Notes: a model not told the origin generated them from the sequence alone. 64,000 bases of DNA from Candidatus Enterococcus leclercqii (GCF_009933135.1 NZ_MAEH01000009.1:1-64000); one strand, 5' to 3'. Shown: positions 7,353 to 17,000, counted from the stretch's first letter. Program-made: numbers and translations.

Positions 7353-10001
7353 TTACGCTTCTTTTGGTTCTTCTTCATCTGCAGAAAAATGAAATTTAAT
7401 CATCTCATTAACGAAAATCGGTACAATGGACAAGATTCCAACCAGCATCCAATGATTCAGGCTAATGTGTACCAGATTGAATAAGGCTTGTGTCGTTGGA
7501 ATCAAGGCGATTGCCGTCGTAATCACTACCGCCAGCACTGCCATCTCAAACAATGACTTGTTGCTGGCAAGTTTCACTTGGAAAATCGAGCGGCTACTAC
7601 GGACATTAAAGACGTGTAAAATAGACGAGTAGGCCAAAACTAGAAAAGCAACCGTTTGTCCAACTTCTGGAGAAGCAGGCACCCAGTGGCTGATGCTATC
7701 GACAAAACGACCGATATAATAACCAAACAAGGCGACAACTGTGAAGCTCGTTGCATTAATAGCAATTTTTTGCCACAGACCTCTAGCAAAGACGCCTTCA
7801 TTTGAAGGAATTGGCTCCTGATCCATAATTCCTGCTTCTGCCGGCTCGCGACCAAGGGCAAAGCCCGGAAGTCCATCTGCCACGACATTGACAAATAGCA
7901 GCTGGACAGCCGTGAATGGCGCTCCCCAGCCTAGTAACATGGCAATCAAAACAATAAAGATTTCTGAGACATTGCAACTCAGTAGAAAATTGATTGCCTT
8001 GCGAATGTTTTGATAAACCGTTCGACCTTGAGCGACAGCATCCACGATAGTCGCAAAATTATCATCTGTCAAAATAATATCCGCCGCACCCTTGGCGACA
8101 TCCGTCCCGGTAATTCCCATAGCACACCCAACATCGCTGGCATTCAAAGCCGGCGCATCATTGACACCGTCTCCTGTCATAGCTACTACTGCTCCTGTTC
8201 GCTGCCAAGCTTTGACGATGCGAATCTTATCTTCTGGGGTCACTCGAGCGTAAACTCGCAGATCTTTGACTTTGCCATCTAACTCCTCATCTGTCAGTTG
8301 CTGCAGTTGGGTGCCGCTGATGGCCTGCTTTTTATTGCTTAAAATCCCCAGTTCTTTCGCGATGGCACTGGCGGTAACGACGTGATCGCCGGTAATCATT
8401 ACTGTTTTGATACCGGCTTTTTTTGCTTTCGCGATAGCGCCCTTACTTTCCGGTCGTGGCGGATCAATCATTCCAATCAGACCCATTAGCTGCAAGTCTT
8501 TTTCTAAAAACTCCGAAGTCATCTCACTGGGTTCTTCATCAAAGACGCGATAGCCGACAGCGATAACCCGCAGCGCTTTTTTACCAAAACGATCATTGAC
8601 GATTGCCGCCTGATCAACATCTCCAAAACGAAAGCGAGGTAACAATACATCGAAAGCTCCCTTAGTGACAGAGAGGTATTTTTTCCCTTTTTTATGGAGG
8701 GTAGTCATCATCTTGCGCTGGGAATCAAAAGGTAATTCCCCAATACGGACATATTCCTCATCCAGTTCTTTTTTAGTATGGTAATTTTCTTCAAAAGCTC
8801 GTACAATCGCCACCTCTGTAGGGTTGCCGCTGTAGTCATTTTCTCCATCTTCGTTAATATCCACTAACACATCTGTACACAATGTCGCGATTTTCAGGAC
8901 TTCCATTGCTTCATCTGTCATTTGGTCTTCCACATCTGTCACCACGTCTCCGTGAGTCCAGACCCGCCGTACCCGCATCTTATTTTGAGTCAAGGTTCCT
9001 GTCTTATCAGAACAAATGACACTGGCCGTCCCTAGTGTTTCAACAGCTGGCAAACGTCGGATGATGGCATTCTTTTTGGCCATCTTCTGGACGCCGTAAG
9101 CCAATGTCAAAGTCACAATCACCGTCAAGGTTTCCGGCACCGCAGCAACCGCCAAGGAAACTGAAGTTAAAAACATTTCCAAAATATCTTCATTTTGCAG
9201 ATATCCTAGCAAAAAGACCACCGCTGCGGCTGCCAAAGCTAAAATGCTGATGCGCTTGCCCAGTTGATCCAAGCGCTTTTGTAATGGTGTAGTTTGACTA
9301 CCGCCTTCTCCCAATAATCCGGCAATCTTCCCCATCTCAGTCTGCATCCCAGTCGCAGTTATAATACCGCGTCCACGCCCGTTAACTACCGTGCAACCTT
9401 TAAAGATCATGTTTGCCTGATCCCCAAGAGGCAGCTTTTGGTCGGCTACAAAATCGGCCGCTTTTTCTACCGGCTCACTTTCCCCAGTTAACGCGGACTC
9501 CTCAACACGCATTTGCGAAGTTTGCGTTAGCCGAGCATCGGCTGTAACCATCGACCCGTTTTCCAAAACCAGCAGATCTCCCACCACCAGCTTTTCGGCA
9601 TCGACTTCTATTTGCTTGCCATCACGAATCACCAGCGCCGTCTGCTTATTCATATCTTGTAAAGCGGAGAGCGCTTTTTCAGCATTGCCTTCTTGAACAA
9701 TAGCTAAGACCGAATTGATAATCACGATTGCAATAATCAACAGCCCTTCAAAATAATCACCGTGATCTGTAGCGACTGCAGTATAAAAGGAGATGGCCGC
9801 TGCCACCAATAAAACGATAGTGGTAAAGTCCGTCAAGCTGTGGAGAACCTTTTTGGCTAAAGGCTCCTTCTTCTCCTCATCGAAGCGATTGGGGCCATTT
9901 TTTTCTAAGCGTTTGTTGGCCTCAATTGCCGATAATCCTACTTCAATTTGTGAAGAAATCAATTCTTCTGTTTCATGGATTGTTTTTTTATAATACTCCA
10001 T
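7353..10001 (-). CDS. P-type calcium-transporting ATPase (type II)
   Basis: This 882-aa pump is of the SERCA/PMCA-like type II class and most likely exports Ca2+ in exchange for protons. It has the actuator motif LTGESEPVEK, the phosphorylated Asp in SDKTGTLTQNK, KGAFDVLL in the nucleotide domain, and the hinge MTGDGVNDAPALNASDVGCAMG. Membrane helices carry VPETLTVIVT (TM4), NVSEIF (TM5) and NVVADGLPGFALG (TM6), leaving one set of likely calcium ligands (Glu, Asn, Asp), as in the single-site bacterial pumps. The start is the second Met (MEYYKKTIH), 7 nt after AGGAGG. The gene is monocistronic and ends at repeat copy A. Another divalent cation cannot be excluded. Confidence 0.9.
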   Translation of the reverse strand: MEYYKKTIHETEELISSQIEVGLSAIEANKRLEKNGPNRFDEEKKEPLAKKVLHSLTDFTTIVLLVAAAISFYTAVATDHGDYFEGLLIIAIVIINSVLAIVQEGNAEKALSALQDMNKQTALVIRDGKQIEVDAEKLVVGDLLVLENGSMVTADARLTQTSQMRVEESALTGESEPVEKAADFVADQKLPLGDQANMIFKGCTVVNGRGRGIITATGMQTEMGKIAGLLGEGGSQTTPLQKRLDQLGKRISILALAAAAVVFLLGYLQNEDILEMFLTSVSLAVAAVPETLTVIVTLTLAYGVQKMAKKNAIIRRLPAVETLGTASVICSDKTGTLTQNKMRVRRVWTHGDVVTDVEDQMTDEAMEVLKIATLCTDVLVDINEDGENDYSGNPTEVAIVRAFEENYHTKKELDEEYVRIGELPFDSQRKMMTTLHKKGKKYLSVTKGAFDVLLPRFRFGDVDQAAIVNDRFGKKALRVIAVGYRVFDEEPSEMTSEFLEKDLQLMGLIGMIDPPRPESKGAIAKAKKAGIKTVMITGDHVVTASAIAKELGILSNKKQAISGTQLQQLTDEELDGKVKDLRVYARVTPEDKIRIVKAWQRTGAVVAMTGDGVNDAPALNASDVGCAMGITGTDVAKGAADIILTDDNFATIVDAVAQGRTVYQNIRKAINFLLSCNVSEIFIVLIAMLLGWGAPFTAVQLLFVNVVADGLPGFALGREPAEAGIMDQEPIPSNEGVFARGLWQKIAINATSFTVVALFGYYIGRFVDSISHWVPASPEVGQTVAFLVLAYSSILHVFNVRSSRSIFQVKLASNKSLFEMAVLAVVITTAIALIPTTQALFNLVHISLNHWMLVGILSIVPIFVNEMIKFHFSADEEEPKEA

Positions 10002-10045
10002 GCACATACCTCCTTATATTATTCCAGTGCTGCCTTTTCCTTTCT

Positions 10046-10075
10046 ACTATAACACGATATTTTTTATTATTACAA
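10046..10075 (-). promoter_or_regulatory. Probable promoter of the P-type ATPase gene
   Basis: On the minus strand, TTGTAA (10075-10070) and TATAGT (10051-10046) are 18 bp apart, in a T-rich stretch about 45 bp before the start codon. Confidence 0.45.
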
Positions 10076-10290
10076 AGTATCTGCCATTTTTTCACAAATT
10101 ATTCCTATTTGATGATTGTTTATCCGCCCATTTTCTGCTGCTTGCGCTTTTTTCCTCTCCACTTCCCACAGCAGTTTTTCAACAGACCTTTTATTTCACA
10201 GTTTTCCCTTCTGAAACCCTTTAGATACCGGCAAGCTACGATAAAATTGGTCTACTCGAAATAAAGGTACAAAAAACTAAAGCAAATCAC

Positions 10291-10319
10291 TTGTAAACGA
10301 TTACATTACATGCTATATT
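10291..10319 (+). promoter_or_regulatory. Promoter overlapped by a CcpA (cre) site
   Basis: A -35 TTGTAA (10291-10296) and an extended -10 TGC-TATATT (10314-10319) are 17 bp apart. The -35 lies inside TTGTAAACGATTACAT (10291-10306), which fits the full cre consensus WTGNAANCGNWNNCWW. A cre placed over the -35 implies repression by CcpA on preferred sugars. Confidence 0.75.
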
Positions 10320-10325
10320 ATGAGT

Positions 10326-10702
10326 GTAAGGAAGGGATGAATTTATCGGAAAGGAGATCTCGAAGAAGCATCGCGTAAAAATAAACAGGTAAAAAAGTTG
10401 TTAGAAGTACAAGATTCACCTAGATTTATATGTGCGAGGTAAACTTACAAATAGTGAATGCGTATCATCAGGTTGTCACATTTGTACAACATCAGAGTAA
10501 TAGAGATACGTAACAAACAGTAACACATTTAACACAACAAAATAGTTCCACATGATTTTAGCGTAGAAAATGTAGTGAAAACAAAGTTTTTTGTTTATGA
10601 CAAGAGATTTATTACTTTGCATGTATAAATTGCAAACTAACTCTTTCCGACAAATCCTTCCATCAAATAAAGGCCGGGCCCTCGAGAGCCCGGTCTCTTT
10701 TT
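10326..10702 (+). ncRNA. CcpA-controlled small RNA candidate (about 375 nt)
   Basis: A strong promoter with a cre site is followed 350 bp later by a GC-rich terminator, with no intact gene between. The only ATG reading frame near the start (10337) is 13 codons long with no proper ribosome binding site. A strong AAAGGAG at about 10350 is not followed by a usable start codon. I therefore read this as a regulatory RNA made when glucose is low. An alternative is a decayed small gene, because two successive reading frames look protein-like (see findings). The rest of the stretch between the P-type ATPase gene and queA holds only terminators. Confidence 0.5.
10672..10702 (+). terminator. Terminator of the cre-controlled unit
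   Basis: CCGGGC (10674-10679) pairs with GCCCGG (10688-10693), followed by TCTCTTTTTG. The stem is much more GC-rich than its surroundings. Confidence 0.85.
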
Positions 10703-10747
10703 GTCCTAAAAGCCGTACTTTTTGGTCTCAAAACGATAATGCTTATG

Positions 10748-10799
10748 AAAAAGATCAGAAAGGGCCTACTCACTACAGTAGCTCTTTCTGATCTTTTTT
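10748..10799. terminator. Bidirectional terminator downstream of queA
   Basis: AAAAAGATCAGAAAG (10748-10762) pairs with CTTTCTGATCTTTTT (10784-10798) around a 21-nt loop. It has T runs on both strands, so it can end queA on the minus strand and any read-through on the plus strand. Confidence 0.85.
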
Positions 10800-10813
10800 A
10801 CATTGTCTGGCAA

Positions 10814-11848
10814 TCACTTGACGAACATGGCATCACCGAAAGAAAAGAAGCGGTACTTCTCTTTTACTGCATGGTGATAAGCTGCCAAGACTTGTTCCCG
10901 ACCGGCAAAGGCACTGACTAGCATCACCAATGTCGATTTTGGCAAATGGAAGTTGGTCGAAAAGGCATCCACCACTTTAAACTGATAACCTGGCGTGATA
11001 AAAATATCCGTCCAACCGCTATCGGCTTTGATTTCCCCAGCGAATTTCGTGCCGATGGTCTCCAATGTACGAATCGAGGTCGTACCCACTGCAACAATTC
11101 GACCCCCAGCTGCTTTGACCGCATTCAACTGATCGGCTGCCTCTTGAGTCAAGCGGTAAAATTCACTGTGCATGTGGTGTTCAGCAATATTCTCGACACT
11201 CACTGGTCGAAAAGTTCCTAACCCCACATGAAGTGTCAAATAGACCAGCTTCACACCTTTTGCTGCAATCTCATCCAACAGCTCTTTGGTAAAGTGGAGG
11301 CCTGCAGTCGGAGCTGCAGCTGAACCATTTTCTTTCGCGTAAACCGTTTGATAGCGTTCGGGATCTTCCAAGCGTTCTTTGATATATGGTGGTAGCGGCA
11401 TTTCTCCCAAAGATTCTAAAGTTTCCAAGAAAATGCCTTCATAGTGAAAATCAATAATCCGGCCACCATGCTCCAGTTCTTCTTTGACTACCGCTGTCAA
11501 ACGGCCATCGCCAAAGCTGATTTCAGTACCGACTTTTGCGCGTTTTGCCGGTTTGATCAAGGTCTCCCAAGTGTCTCCTTCAATATTGTTCAGCAAAAGC
11601 ACTTCTAGATGGCCGCCAGTCTCCGGTTTTTCGCCGTACAAACGCGCTGGCAGCACCCGGGTGTCATTCATGACCAGCGCATCGCCGGGATTCAGCTGAT
11701 GGATGATATCATGGAAGTGCTGGTCTTCAATTTTTCCAGTCTTGTGATCTAGCACCAACAACCGGGACGCCGAACGATCTTTCAATGGTGTCTGGGCAAT
11801 CAGCTCTTCTGGTAATTCAAAATCAAAATCTTCAGTGGTTAACTTCAT
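10814..11848 (-). CDS. queA: S-adenosylmethionine:tRNA ribosyltransferase-isomerase
   Basis: QueA transfers and rearranges the ribosyl part of SAM onto preQ1-tRNA to make epoxyqueuosine. The 344-aa protein has the family blocks [57 protein letters not shown], and [16 protein letters not shown], and ends in [17 protein letters not shown] and RFFSFGDAM. The start is ATG at 11848 with a modest AAGAAAAGAG 8 nt upstream; a GTG three codons earlier would overlap it. It acts directly after Tgt, encoded 5.6 kb away on the same strand. The two are adjacent in many genomes but are separated here by the DUF975 pair and the ATPase. Confidence 0.96.
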   Translation of the reverse strand: MKLTTEDFDFELPEELIAQTPLKDRSASRLLVLDHKTGKIEDQHFHDIIHQLNPGDALVMNDTRVLPARLYGEKPETGGHLEVLLLNNIEGDTWETLIKPAKRAKVGTEISFGDGRLTAVVKEELEHGGRIIDFHYEGIFLETLESLGEMPLPPYIKERLEDPERYQTVYAKENGSAAAPTAGLHFTKELLDEIAAKGVKLVYLTLHVGLGTFRPVSVENIAEHHMHSEFYRLTQEAADQLNAVKAAGGRIVAVGTTSIRTLETIGTKFAGEIKADSGWTDIFITPGYQFKVVDAFSTNFHLPKSTLVMLVSAFAGREQVLAAYHHAVKEKYRFFSFGDAMFVK

Positions 11849-12035
11849 GTAGTTCACTCTTTTCTTCTATTTTCATTGGGAAACTAAAAAAAGTGCTCAT
11901 TTCCCCACGATTCGTCTTGGCTATTTTAGCATGTTTTGCCGTGGGTTTCGACTGCAAGCAGTTTTCTGGCACAATCTGTGGAAACTCTTTATACTTATCA
12001 TTAGTAAGTAAATTTGACCAATTGGAGGACTTCTC

Positions 12036-12932
12036 ATGATGACACCTTTTCACCATATCTCATTGCTGACAAAAGACGGCCAGCAAAATGCCGCCTTTTA
12101 TACAAAAACATTGGGCTTGCGCTTTGTTAAAAATACCGTTAACCAGGAAAATCATCGTATGCTCCACTATTATTACGGGGATTACACCGGCAGTCCCGGA
12201 ACCGTAGTGACTTTTTTTGTCGTGCCTCATTTAGGTCATCGTTATGACAACGATCACTTTATTGCTACGATTGGATTAAAAATTCCTGCCGGCAGTTTCA
12301 CCTTCTGGAAAGACCGATTACAAGAAGTTGGCGTACAACTGGAGCTCACAGATAAACAGATTCGCTTCAATGATCCTGATGACGTGACAGTGATTCTGAC
12401 AGAAGTCTCTGATGGTCCTTTGCCGCAAGCGCGTTGGGCGAAAAACGATATTCCCGGTAGGTACCAGATCCTCGGTTTGAATTCGTCGGAAATCCACGTA
12501 AAAGATCCACAAGCTACAGCAGCATTCTTTGAAAAACTTTTAGACTGGCAGACAGATGATCAAGGACGCATTCACTTCAACGAAACCGACTTTGTGGATA
12601 TCCTCCCGACTGATACTGCAGAAGAAATGCACATGGGTCGCGGCTCAGCCGATCATATCGCTTTTGCGGTCTCCGACGACGAGTCACTGACTGCCCTCCA
12701 CCAAAAAGCGAAAGCGCAAGGTTGGAATATCGAGAAAATGATCTCCCGCGGTTATTTCAAGAGTCTGTATATCCGAGAACCTGGCGGCAATCGGATGGAA
12801 TTTGCCACAATGGCGCCAGGTTTTACTATTGATGAACCTTTGGAATCATTGGGTGAAAGTTTTGCTTTGCCGCCGTTTTTAGCAGATCAACGGGCTGAAA
12901 TCGAAGCAAACCTCTACCCACAGGAGGGATGA
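12036..12932 (+). CDS. VOC-fold (glyoxalase/bleomycin-type) ring-cleavage dioxygenase-like protein
   Basis: This 298-aa cytoplasmic protein has two tandem vicinal-oxygen-chelate modules. The first starts FHHISLLTKDGQQNAAFYTKTLGLRFVKNTVN (residues 5-36). The second starts around 145 with LNSSEIHVKDPQATAAFFEKLL and includes DHIAFAVSD and REPGGNRMEFAT. It resembles the MhqA/MhqO group of Bacillus, linked to quinone and catechol detoxification. Metal ligands are plausible (His in HHIS, His in DHIAF, Glu in RMEFA), but the substrate is not known. The start has GGAGG 7 nt before the ATG. It is divergent from queA. Confidence 0.8.
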   Translation: MMTPFHHISLLTKDGQQNAAFYTKTLGLRFVKNTVNQENHRMLHYYYGDYTGSPGTVVTFFVVPHLGHRYDNDHFIATIGLKIPAGSFTFWKDRLQEVGVQLELTDKQIRFNDPDDVTVILTEVSDGPLPQARWAKNDIPGRYQILGLNSSEIHVKDPQATAAFFEKLLDWQTDDQGRIHFNETDFVDILPTDTAEEMHMGRGSADHIAFAVSDDESLTALHQKAKAQGWNIEKMISRGYFKSLYIREPGGNRMEFATMAPGFTIDEPLESLGESFALPPFLADQRAEIEANLYPQEG

Positions 12933-13059
12933 TTGTCTGCACAAGTCACGACAATGGGCATTGTCCGCTGTTGTAGTTCGTGGCCTGTCTTAAGCGTCGA
13001 ATTTTTATCTACTAAAGCTATAAAGGCGCTAGTTCCTCATTTTTTATCAGCATTCCAAG

Positions 13060-13100
13060 CTGAGAAGAATCCTTATCAAAGGTTCTTCTCAGTTTTTTTT
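13060..13100 (+). terminator. Terminator of the VOC-fold gene
   Basis: CTGAGAAGAA (13060-13069) pairs with TTCTTCTCAG (13083-13092), followed by eight T. Confidence 0.9.
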
Positions 13101-13371
13101 AATGTGCACCCCTTGTTATTTTTCCTCCTCGGTCTAGTTGGCGAGTTTCCCGCAAGCTTCGTCTTGTCTCACTTTTAAGTTTGTGAAAAAATCAACCATT
13201 CCGTTATAGCAAGCACAATTTTTCCAGTTTTCATGAGAAGCCATTTTCACATAAAATCAAGATGTTTGAATTTTTTGCAGAACTTTGCCAGACTTAAGGG
13301 AGACCCTTCGCAGAAACAGCGGCCGTAATTTAGACAATCCGCTGTCATTTTATGGAAGAAACCTGACTTGA

Positions 13372-13460
13372 ACCGGCATTCTCGCCTGCATCCTGCTGGT
13401 CCACGTGAAAACGAGAATGGCGGTCCATAACTGTACATTATCCGTCGAAAATCACGACGG
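13372..13460 (+). promoter_or_regulatory. Structured leader before opuCA
   Basis: ACCGGCATTCTCG (13372-13384) pairs with CGAGAATGGCGGT (13412-13424), 13 bp with one mismatch. A second perfect hairpin, CCGTCG (13442-13447) with CGACGG (13455-13460), follows 17 nt later. An 8-codon frame (ATG 13480 to TGA 13506), with GCGAGG 7 nt upstream, then overlaps the opuCA start. I could not match this to a known riboswitch. Confidence 0.4.
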
Positions 13461-13502
13461 TAGCTTTGCGAGGAAAAAAATGAAAATAGAGGGTGAAAAA
13501 GT

Positions 13503-14666
13503 ATGATTGAATTTCAACACGTCACAAAAATCTACAAAGGCGGCAAAACTGCCGTGGAAGACGTCAATCTTTCCTTTGATAAAGGGGAGTTTATTTGCTT
13601 TATCGGAACATCCGGCTCCGGAAAAACTACCTGTATGCGTATGATTAACCGGATGAATGAACCAACAAAGGGCAAAATCTTAATCAACGACAAGGATATT
13701 CAGGAGTTTAATCCGGTTGAGTTGCGCCGCAAAATTGGTTACGTGATCCAAAATATCGGCCTGATTCCTCATATGACCATCCGAGAAAATATCACATTGG
13801 TTCAGCGTTTATTGAAAGTCGACGAAGAAACCCGCAATGAAACAGCGGAAAAGATGATTGACCTCGTGGAGTTGCCCCGAGAAATGTTAGATCGTTATCC
13901 TAGTGAACTTTCTGGCGGACAGCAGCAACGGATTGGCGTTGTTCGAGCTTTGGCAGCAGATCAAGACATCATTTTGATGGACGAACCTTTTGGAGCCTTG
14001 GATCCCATCACTCGTGATTCACTGCAAGATTTAGTGAAAGATCTGCAAGAACGTTTGGGCAAGACCATCGTATTTGTCACTCATGACATGGATGAAGCCT
14101 TAAAGCTGGCCAACCGCATTGTAATCATGAGCAAAGGCAAAGTGATTCAATTTGATACACCAGAAAATATTCTCCATCATCCTGCCAATGAATTTGTCGA
14201 AGAATTGATTGGGGAAGAACGGCTGTTGCAGGCTAAACCTGACACCACAACCGTGGGAGAAGTCATGTTGAATAAAGCGGTCACTATCACCCCAGGCAAA
14301 TCATTGCGAGATGCTATCAAACTGATGCGGGAAAAACGGGTAGATACCTTGTTGGTCACTGACGACAATGATGTTCTTAAAGGTTTTATCGACGTGGAAA
14401 CAATGGATAAAATGCGCGGCAAAGCATCCAGTGTTGGCGACATTTTGAATCCCAATGTCTTTTATGTTAATCAGAAAACCCAACTGCGCAATGTCTTACA
14501 GCGGATTTTAAAGCGCGGACTAAAATACGTTCCTGTGGTAGATGATCGCAATCGAGTCGTTGGTATTCTGACTCGAGCATCCCTGGTAGACATCGTATAC
14601 GACGTACTCTGGGGCGATGAAGCTACCATTAGCGAGGCTGTGGAATCTGCGAAAGAGGAGGCGTGA
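13503..14666 (+). CDS. opuCA: Glycine betaine/carnitine/choline ABC transporter ATP-binding protein (OpuC type)
   Basis: This is the ATPase of an osmoprotectant importer. The 387-aa protein has Walker A GTSGSGKT (35-42), the signature [15 protein letters not shown], Walker [13 protein letters not shown], and a tandem CBS pair in its C-terminal third ([16 protein letters not shown]... and [19 protein letters not shown]...[13 protein letters not shown]). CBS domains in OpuCA are known sites of osmotic or c-di-AMP control. It is the first gene of opuCA-CB-CC-CD, and its stop lies 5 nt before the opuCB start. GAGGGTGA lies before the ATG. The exact solute cannot be told from sequence. Confidence 0.92.
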   Translation: MIEFQHVTKIYKGGKTAVEDVNLSFDKGEFICFIGTSGSGKTTCMRMINRMNEPTKGKILINDKDIQEFNPVELRRKIGYVIQNIGLIPHMTIRENITLVQRLLKVDEETRNETAEKMIDLVELPREMLDRYPSELSGGQQQRIGVVRALAADQDIILMDEPFGALDPITRDSLQDLVKDLQERLGKTIVFVTHDMDEALKLANRIVIMSKGKVIQFDTPENILHHPANEFVEELIGEERLLQAKPDTTTVGEVMLNKAVTITPGKSLRDAIKLMREKRVDTLLVTDDNDVLKGFIDVETMDKMRGKASSVGDILNPNVFYVNQKTQLRNVLQRILKRGLKYVPVVDDRNRVVGILTRASLVDIVYDVLWGDEATISEAVESAKEEA

Positions 14667-14671
14667 GTTTC

Positions 14672-15307
14672 ATGACGAACTTTTTCAATGAATACGGCAG
14701 TCAGATTCTGTCAAAATCAATTGAGCACATCTATATCTCTGCAATTGCACTATTACTTGGCATTGTGATTGCAGTTCCGTTAGGCATTCTTTTGACCCGC
14801 ACACCCAAAGCTGCCAGCATCGTGATTTCTATTACTAGTGCTTTGCAAACTGTCCCGTCACTAGCATTGCTGGCACTGATGATTCCCTTTTTCGGCGTCG
14901 GGAAATTGCCGGCAGTCATCGCCCTGTTTATCTATTCGCTTTTACCCATTTTGCGCAACACTTTTATCGGTATGAAAGGCGTAGATCCCAACTATCGCGA
15001 TGTTGCCAAAGGAATGGGCATGACGAATTTTGAATCTATTCGGATGGTGGAACTCCCACTGGCGATGCCTACAATCATGGCGGGGATTCGGTTGGCGGCT
15101 GTCTACGTCATCGCCTGGGCGACATTGGCTTCTTATATTGGCGCTGGCGGCCTGGGAGATTTGATTTTCTCTGGTTTGAACAACTACCAGCCACCGTTGA
15201 TTTTCGCCGGGACCATTCCGGTAACGATCTTGGCACTATTGGCTGATTTTCTTTTAGGCAAACTGGAAAACAAATTGACCCCGCGAGCAGTAAGGGAGGC
15301 TGAATAA
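14672..15307 (+). CDS. opuCB: OpuC-type ABC transporter permease (first)
   Basis: This 211-aa inner permease has about five to six membrane segments and the binding-protein-dependent transport signature [27 protein letters not shown] (EAA loop) that docks on the ATPase. It ends [16 protein letters not shown] chose ATG 14672, which has AGGAGG 10 nt upstream, over the GTG at 14663, which abuts the ribosome binding site. It is followed immediately by the lipoprotein gene. It pairs with OpuCD as the two-permease channel of the transporter. Confidence 0.9.
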   Translation: MTNFFNEYGSQILSKSIEHIYISAIALLLGIVIAVPLGILLTRTPKAASIVISITSALQTVPSLALLALMIPFFGVGKLPAVIALFIYSLLPILRNTFIGMKGVDPNYRDVAKGMGMTNFESIRMVELPLAMPTIMAGIRLAAVYVIAWATLASYIGAGGLGDLIFSGLNNYQPPLIFAGTIPVTILALLADFLLGKLENKLTPRAVREAE

Positions 15308-16234
15308 ATGATGAGACGAAAATTCCATACCGCATTGCTGACACTGGTCTCACTTTTGACATTGGCCGGCTGTTCACTGCCGGGATTAGCCAGTGCTTCT
15401 TCAGACAACACCGTAGCCATCACTGGCGGCATCACCTCAGAGTCCCAGATTTTGGCGGCACTGGTGGCGGGTATGATTGAACATTACACAGACAAAGATA
15501 CGACAGTCATCAACAACTTGGCGACCACCACCATCAACCATCAAGCGATGATGAACGGTGACGCCCAAGTTTCAGCCGCCCGCTACACCGGTACTGACTT
15601 GACCACCACTTTGGGCATGGATCCTGTCAAAGATCCCAAGCAAGCCTTTGATATTGTCAAAAAAGAATTCAAGAGCCGCTTCAAACAGACCTACATGGCT
15701 TCTTACGGCTTTGACAACACCTATGTTTTTCTGGTTCGTAAAGATACAGCTGAAAAATATGGCTTAAAAACCGTTAGCGACCTGCAAAAACATGCTGGCG
15801 AACTGACAGCCGGTGTGGATACTGCTTGGATTACCAGAGAAGGTGACGGTTACGACGGATTCAAAAAAGAATATGGTTTTGCTTTTGAAAAAATCTTACC
15901 GATGCAGATTGGCTTAGTCTATGACGCCGTCTCTGCTGGTAAAATGGATATCGTATTGGGCTATTCCACCGATGGCCGCATTGCCAGTTATGATTTAGTG
16001 ATGCTGGAAGACGACAAGCACTTCTTCCCGCCTTACGATGCTGCGGCGATCATCGATGACAAACTAGCCAAAGAAGATCCCAAAGTTAAAGAAGCCATCG
16101 CCAAATTAGCCGGAACCATTGATACTGAAGAGATGCAAAAACTCAATTATGAAGCCGACAACAACTTGGTGGAACCCACAGTGGTAGCACAAGAGTTTTT
16201 GGCGAAACACAACTATTTTGAGGAAGGGAAGTGA
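15308..16234 (+). CDS. opuCC: OpuC-type osmoprotectant-binding lipoprotein
   Basis: This 308-aa extracellular substrate-binding protein is anchored by a lipid. It has a basic start, a hydrophobic segment and a lipobox LAGC with Cys22. The mature part begins with VAITGGITSESQILAALVAGMIEHYT, the OpuAC/ProX-type glycine-betaine-binding fold, and includes DTAWITREGDGYDGFKKEYG and DIVLGYSTDGRIASYDL. It should capture quaternary ammonium solutes and deliver them to the OpuCB/OpuCD permeases. GGGAGG lies 8 nt before the ATG. Confidence 0.92.
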   Translation: MMRRKFHTALLTLVSLLTLAGCSLPGLASASSDNTVAITGGITSESQILAALVAGMIEHYTDKDTTVINNLATTTINHQAMMNGDAQVSAARYTGTDLTTTLGMDPVKDPKQAFDIVKKEFKSRFKQTYMASYGFDNTYVFLVRKDTAEKYGLKTVSDLQKHAGELTAGVDTAWITREGDGYDGFKKEYGFAFEKILPMQIGLVYDAVSAGKMDIVLGYSTDGRIASYDLVMLEDDKHFFPPYDAAAIIDDKLAKEDPKVKEAIAKLAGTIDTEEMQKLNYEADNNLVEPTVVAQEFLAKHNYFEEGK

Positions 16235-16238
16235 GGAC

Positions 16239-16907
16239 ATGGACTTGCAAAATATGAACTTGGTCGAACAGTTCTTCTATTACTTCAAGGAAAACGGCAG
16301 CTATGTCTTCAGCCAGTTCCTGCGACATTTTCTAATTTCCATCTATGGAGTGCTGTTTGCGGCCATTGTGGCGATTCCTTTAGGGATCTGGATCAGCCGT
16401 CACCACAAAATCGCTGACTGGGTCATTCGTCTGGCAAATATCATTCAGACAGTGCCTTCATTGGCAATGATTTCGATTTTGATGATCGGATTAGGGTTAG
16501 GGGTAAATGTCGTTATCGTAACAGTGTTCTTGTATTCTCTTTTACCAATCATCAAAAACACCTACACCGGCATGAATCAAGTCGACAAAAATATTCTTGA
16601 TGTCGGCAAAGGAATGGGCATGACCGCTTGGCAGCGACTGTACATGATCGAGCTGCCGCTTTCTGTTTCGGTCATTATGGCCGGTATTCGTAATGCGCTG
16701 GTGGTCGCCATCGGAATCACCGCTATCGGAGCCTTTGTCGGTGCCGGTGGTCTCGGGGATATCATCATCCGCGGAACCAACGCCACAGACGGTGCTTCCA
16801 TCATTTTAGCAGGGGCGTTGCCTACTGCTTTGATGGCTATCATCACTGACTGGGGACTGGGAATCATTGAACGTAAGCTAGATCCAGCCACTAAAACTTC
16901 AGACTAA
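16239..16907 (+). CDS. opuCD: OpuC-type ABC transporter permease (second)
   Basis: This 222-aa permease resembles OpuCB, with a matching EAA loop (GMGMTAWQRLYMIELPLSVSVIMAGIR) and GAFVGAGGLGDIIIRG. It starts at ATG 16239, 4 nt after the opuCC stop, with GTGAGGAC directly before it. It is the last gene of the operon and is followed 8 bp later by a strong bidirectional terminator shared with the convergent KimA-type gene. Confidence 0.9.
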   Translation: MDLQNMNLVEQFFYYFKENGSYVFSQFLRHFLISIYGVLFAAIVAIPLGIWISRHHKIADWVIRLANIIQTVPSLAMISILMIGLGLGVNVVIVTVFLYSLLPIIKNTYTGMNQVDKNILDVGKGMGMTAWQRLYMIELPLSVSVIMAGIRNALVVAIGITAIGAFVGAGGLGDIIIRGTNATDGASIILAGALPTALMAIITDWGLGIIERKLDPATKTSD

Positions 16908-16915
16908 GGTATAGC

Positions 16916-16966
16916 AAAAACGCTCGTCGACAACAGCTTTTAGCCGTTATCGACGAGCGTTTTTTT
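16916..16966. terminator. Bidirectional terminator between opuCD and kimA
   Basis: AAAAACGCTCGTCGA (16916-16930) pairs with TCGACGAGCGTTTTT (16950-16964), with T runs on both strands. Confidence 0.92.
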
Positions 16967-17000
16967 ACATTGTTTCCGCATATAGAGCGCCTTACAAGTG

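Larger units (their letters stand above)
12933..13502 (+). other. Gene-free stretch between the VOC protein and opuC
   Basis: I see no convincing gene here. It holds the terminator at 13060-13100 and a structured leader at 13372-13460 before opuCA. An 81-codon open frame with a TTG start has no ribosome binding site and runs through the terminator, so it is not called. Confidence 0.6.

Noticed and set aside
10591-10791. 66-codon plus-strand frame before queA
   Set aside because: It crosses two terminators and has no ribosome binding site.
12933-13178. 81-codon plus-strand frame with a TTG start after the VOC-fold gene
   Set aside because: It has no ribosome binding site, odd composition and runs straight through a strong terminator.
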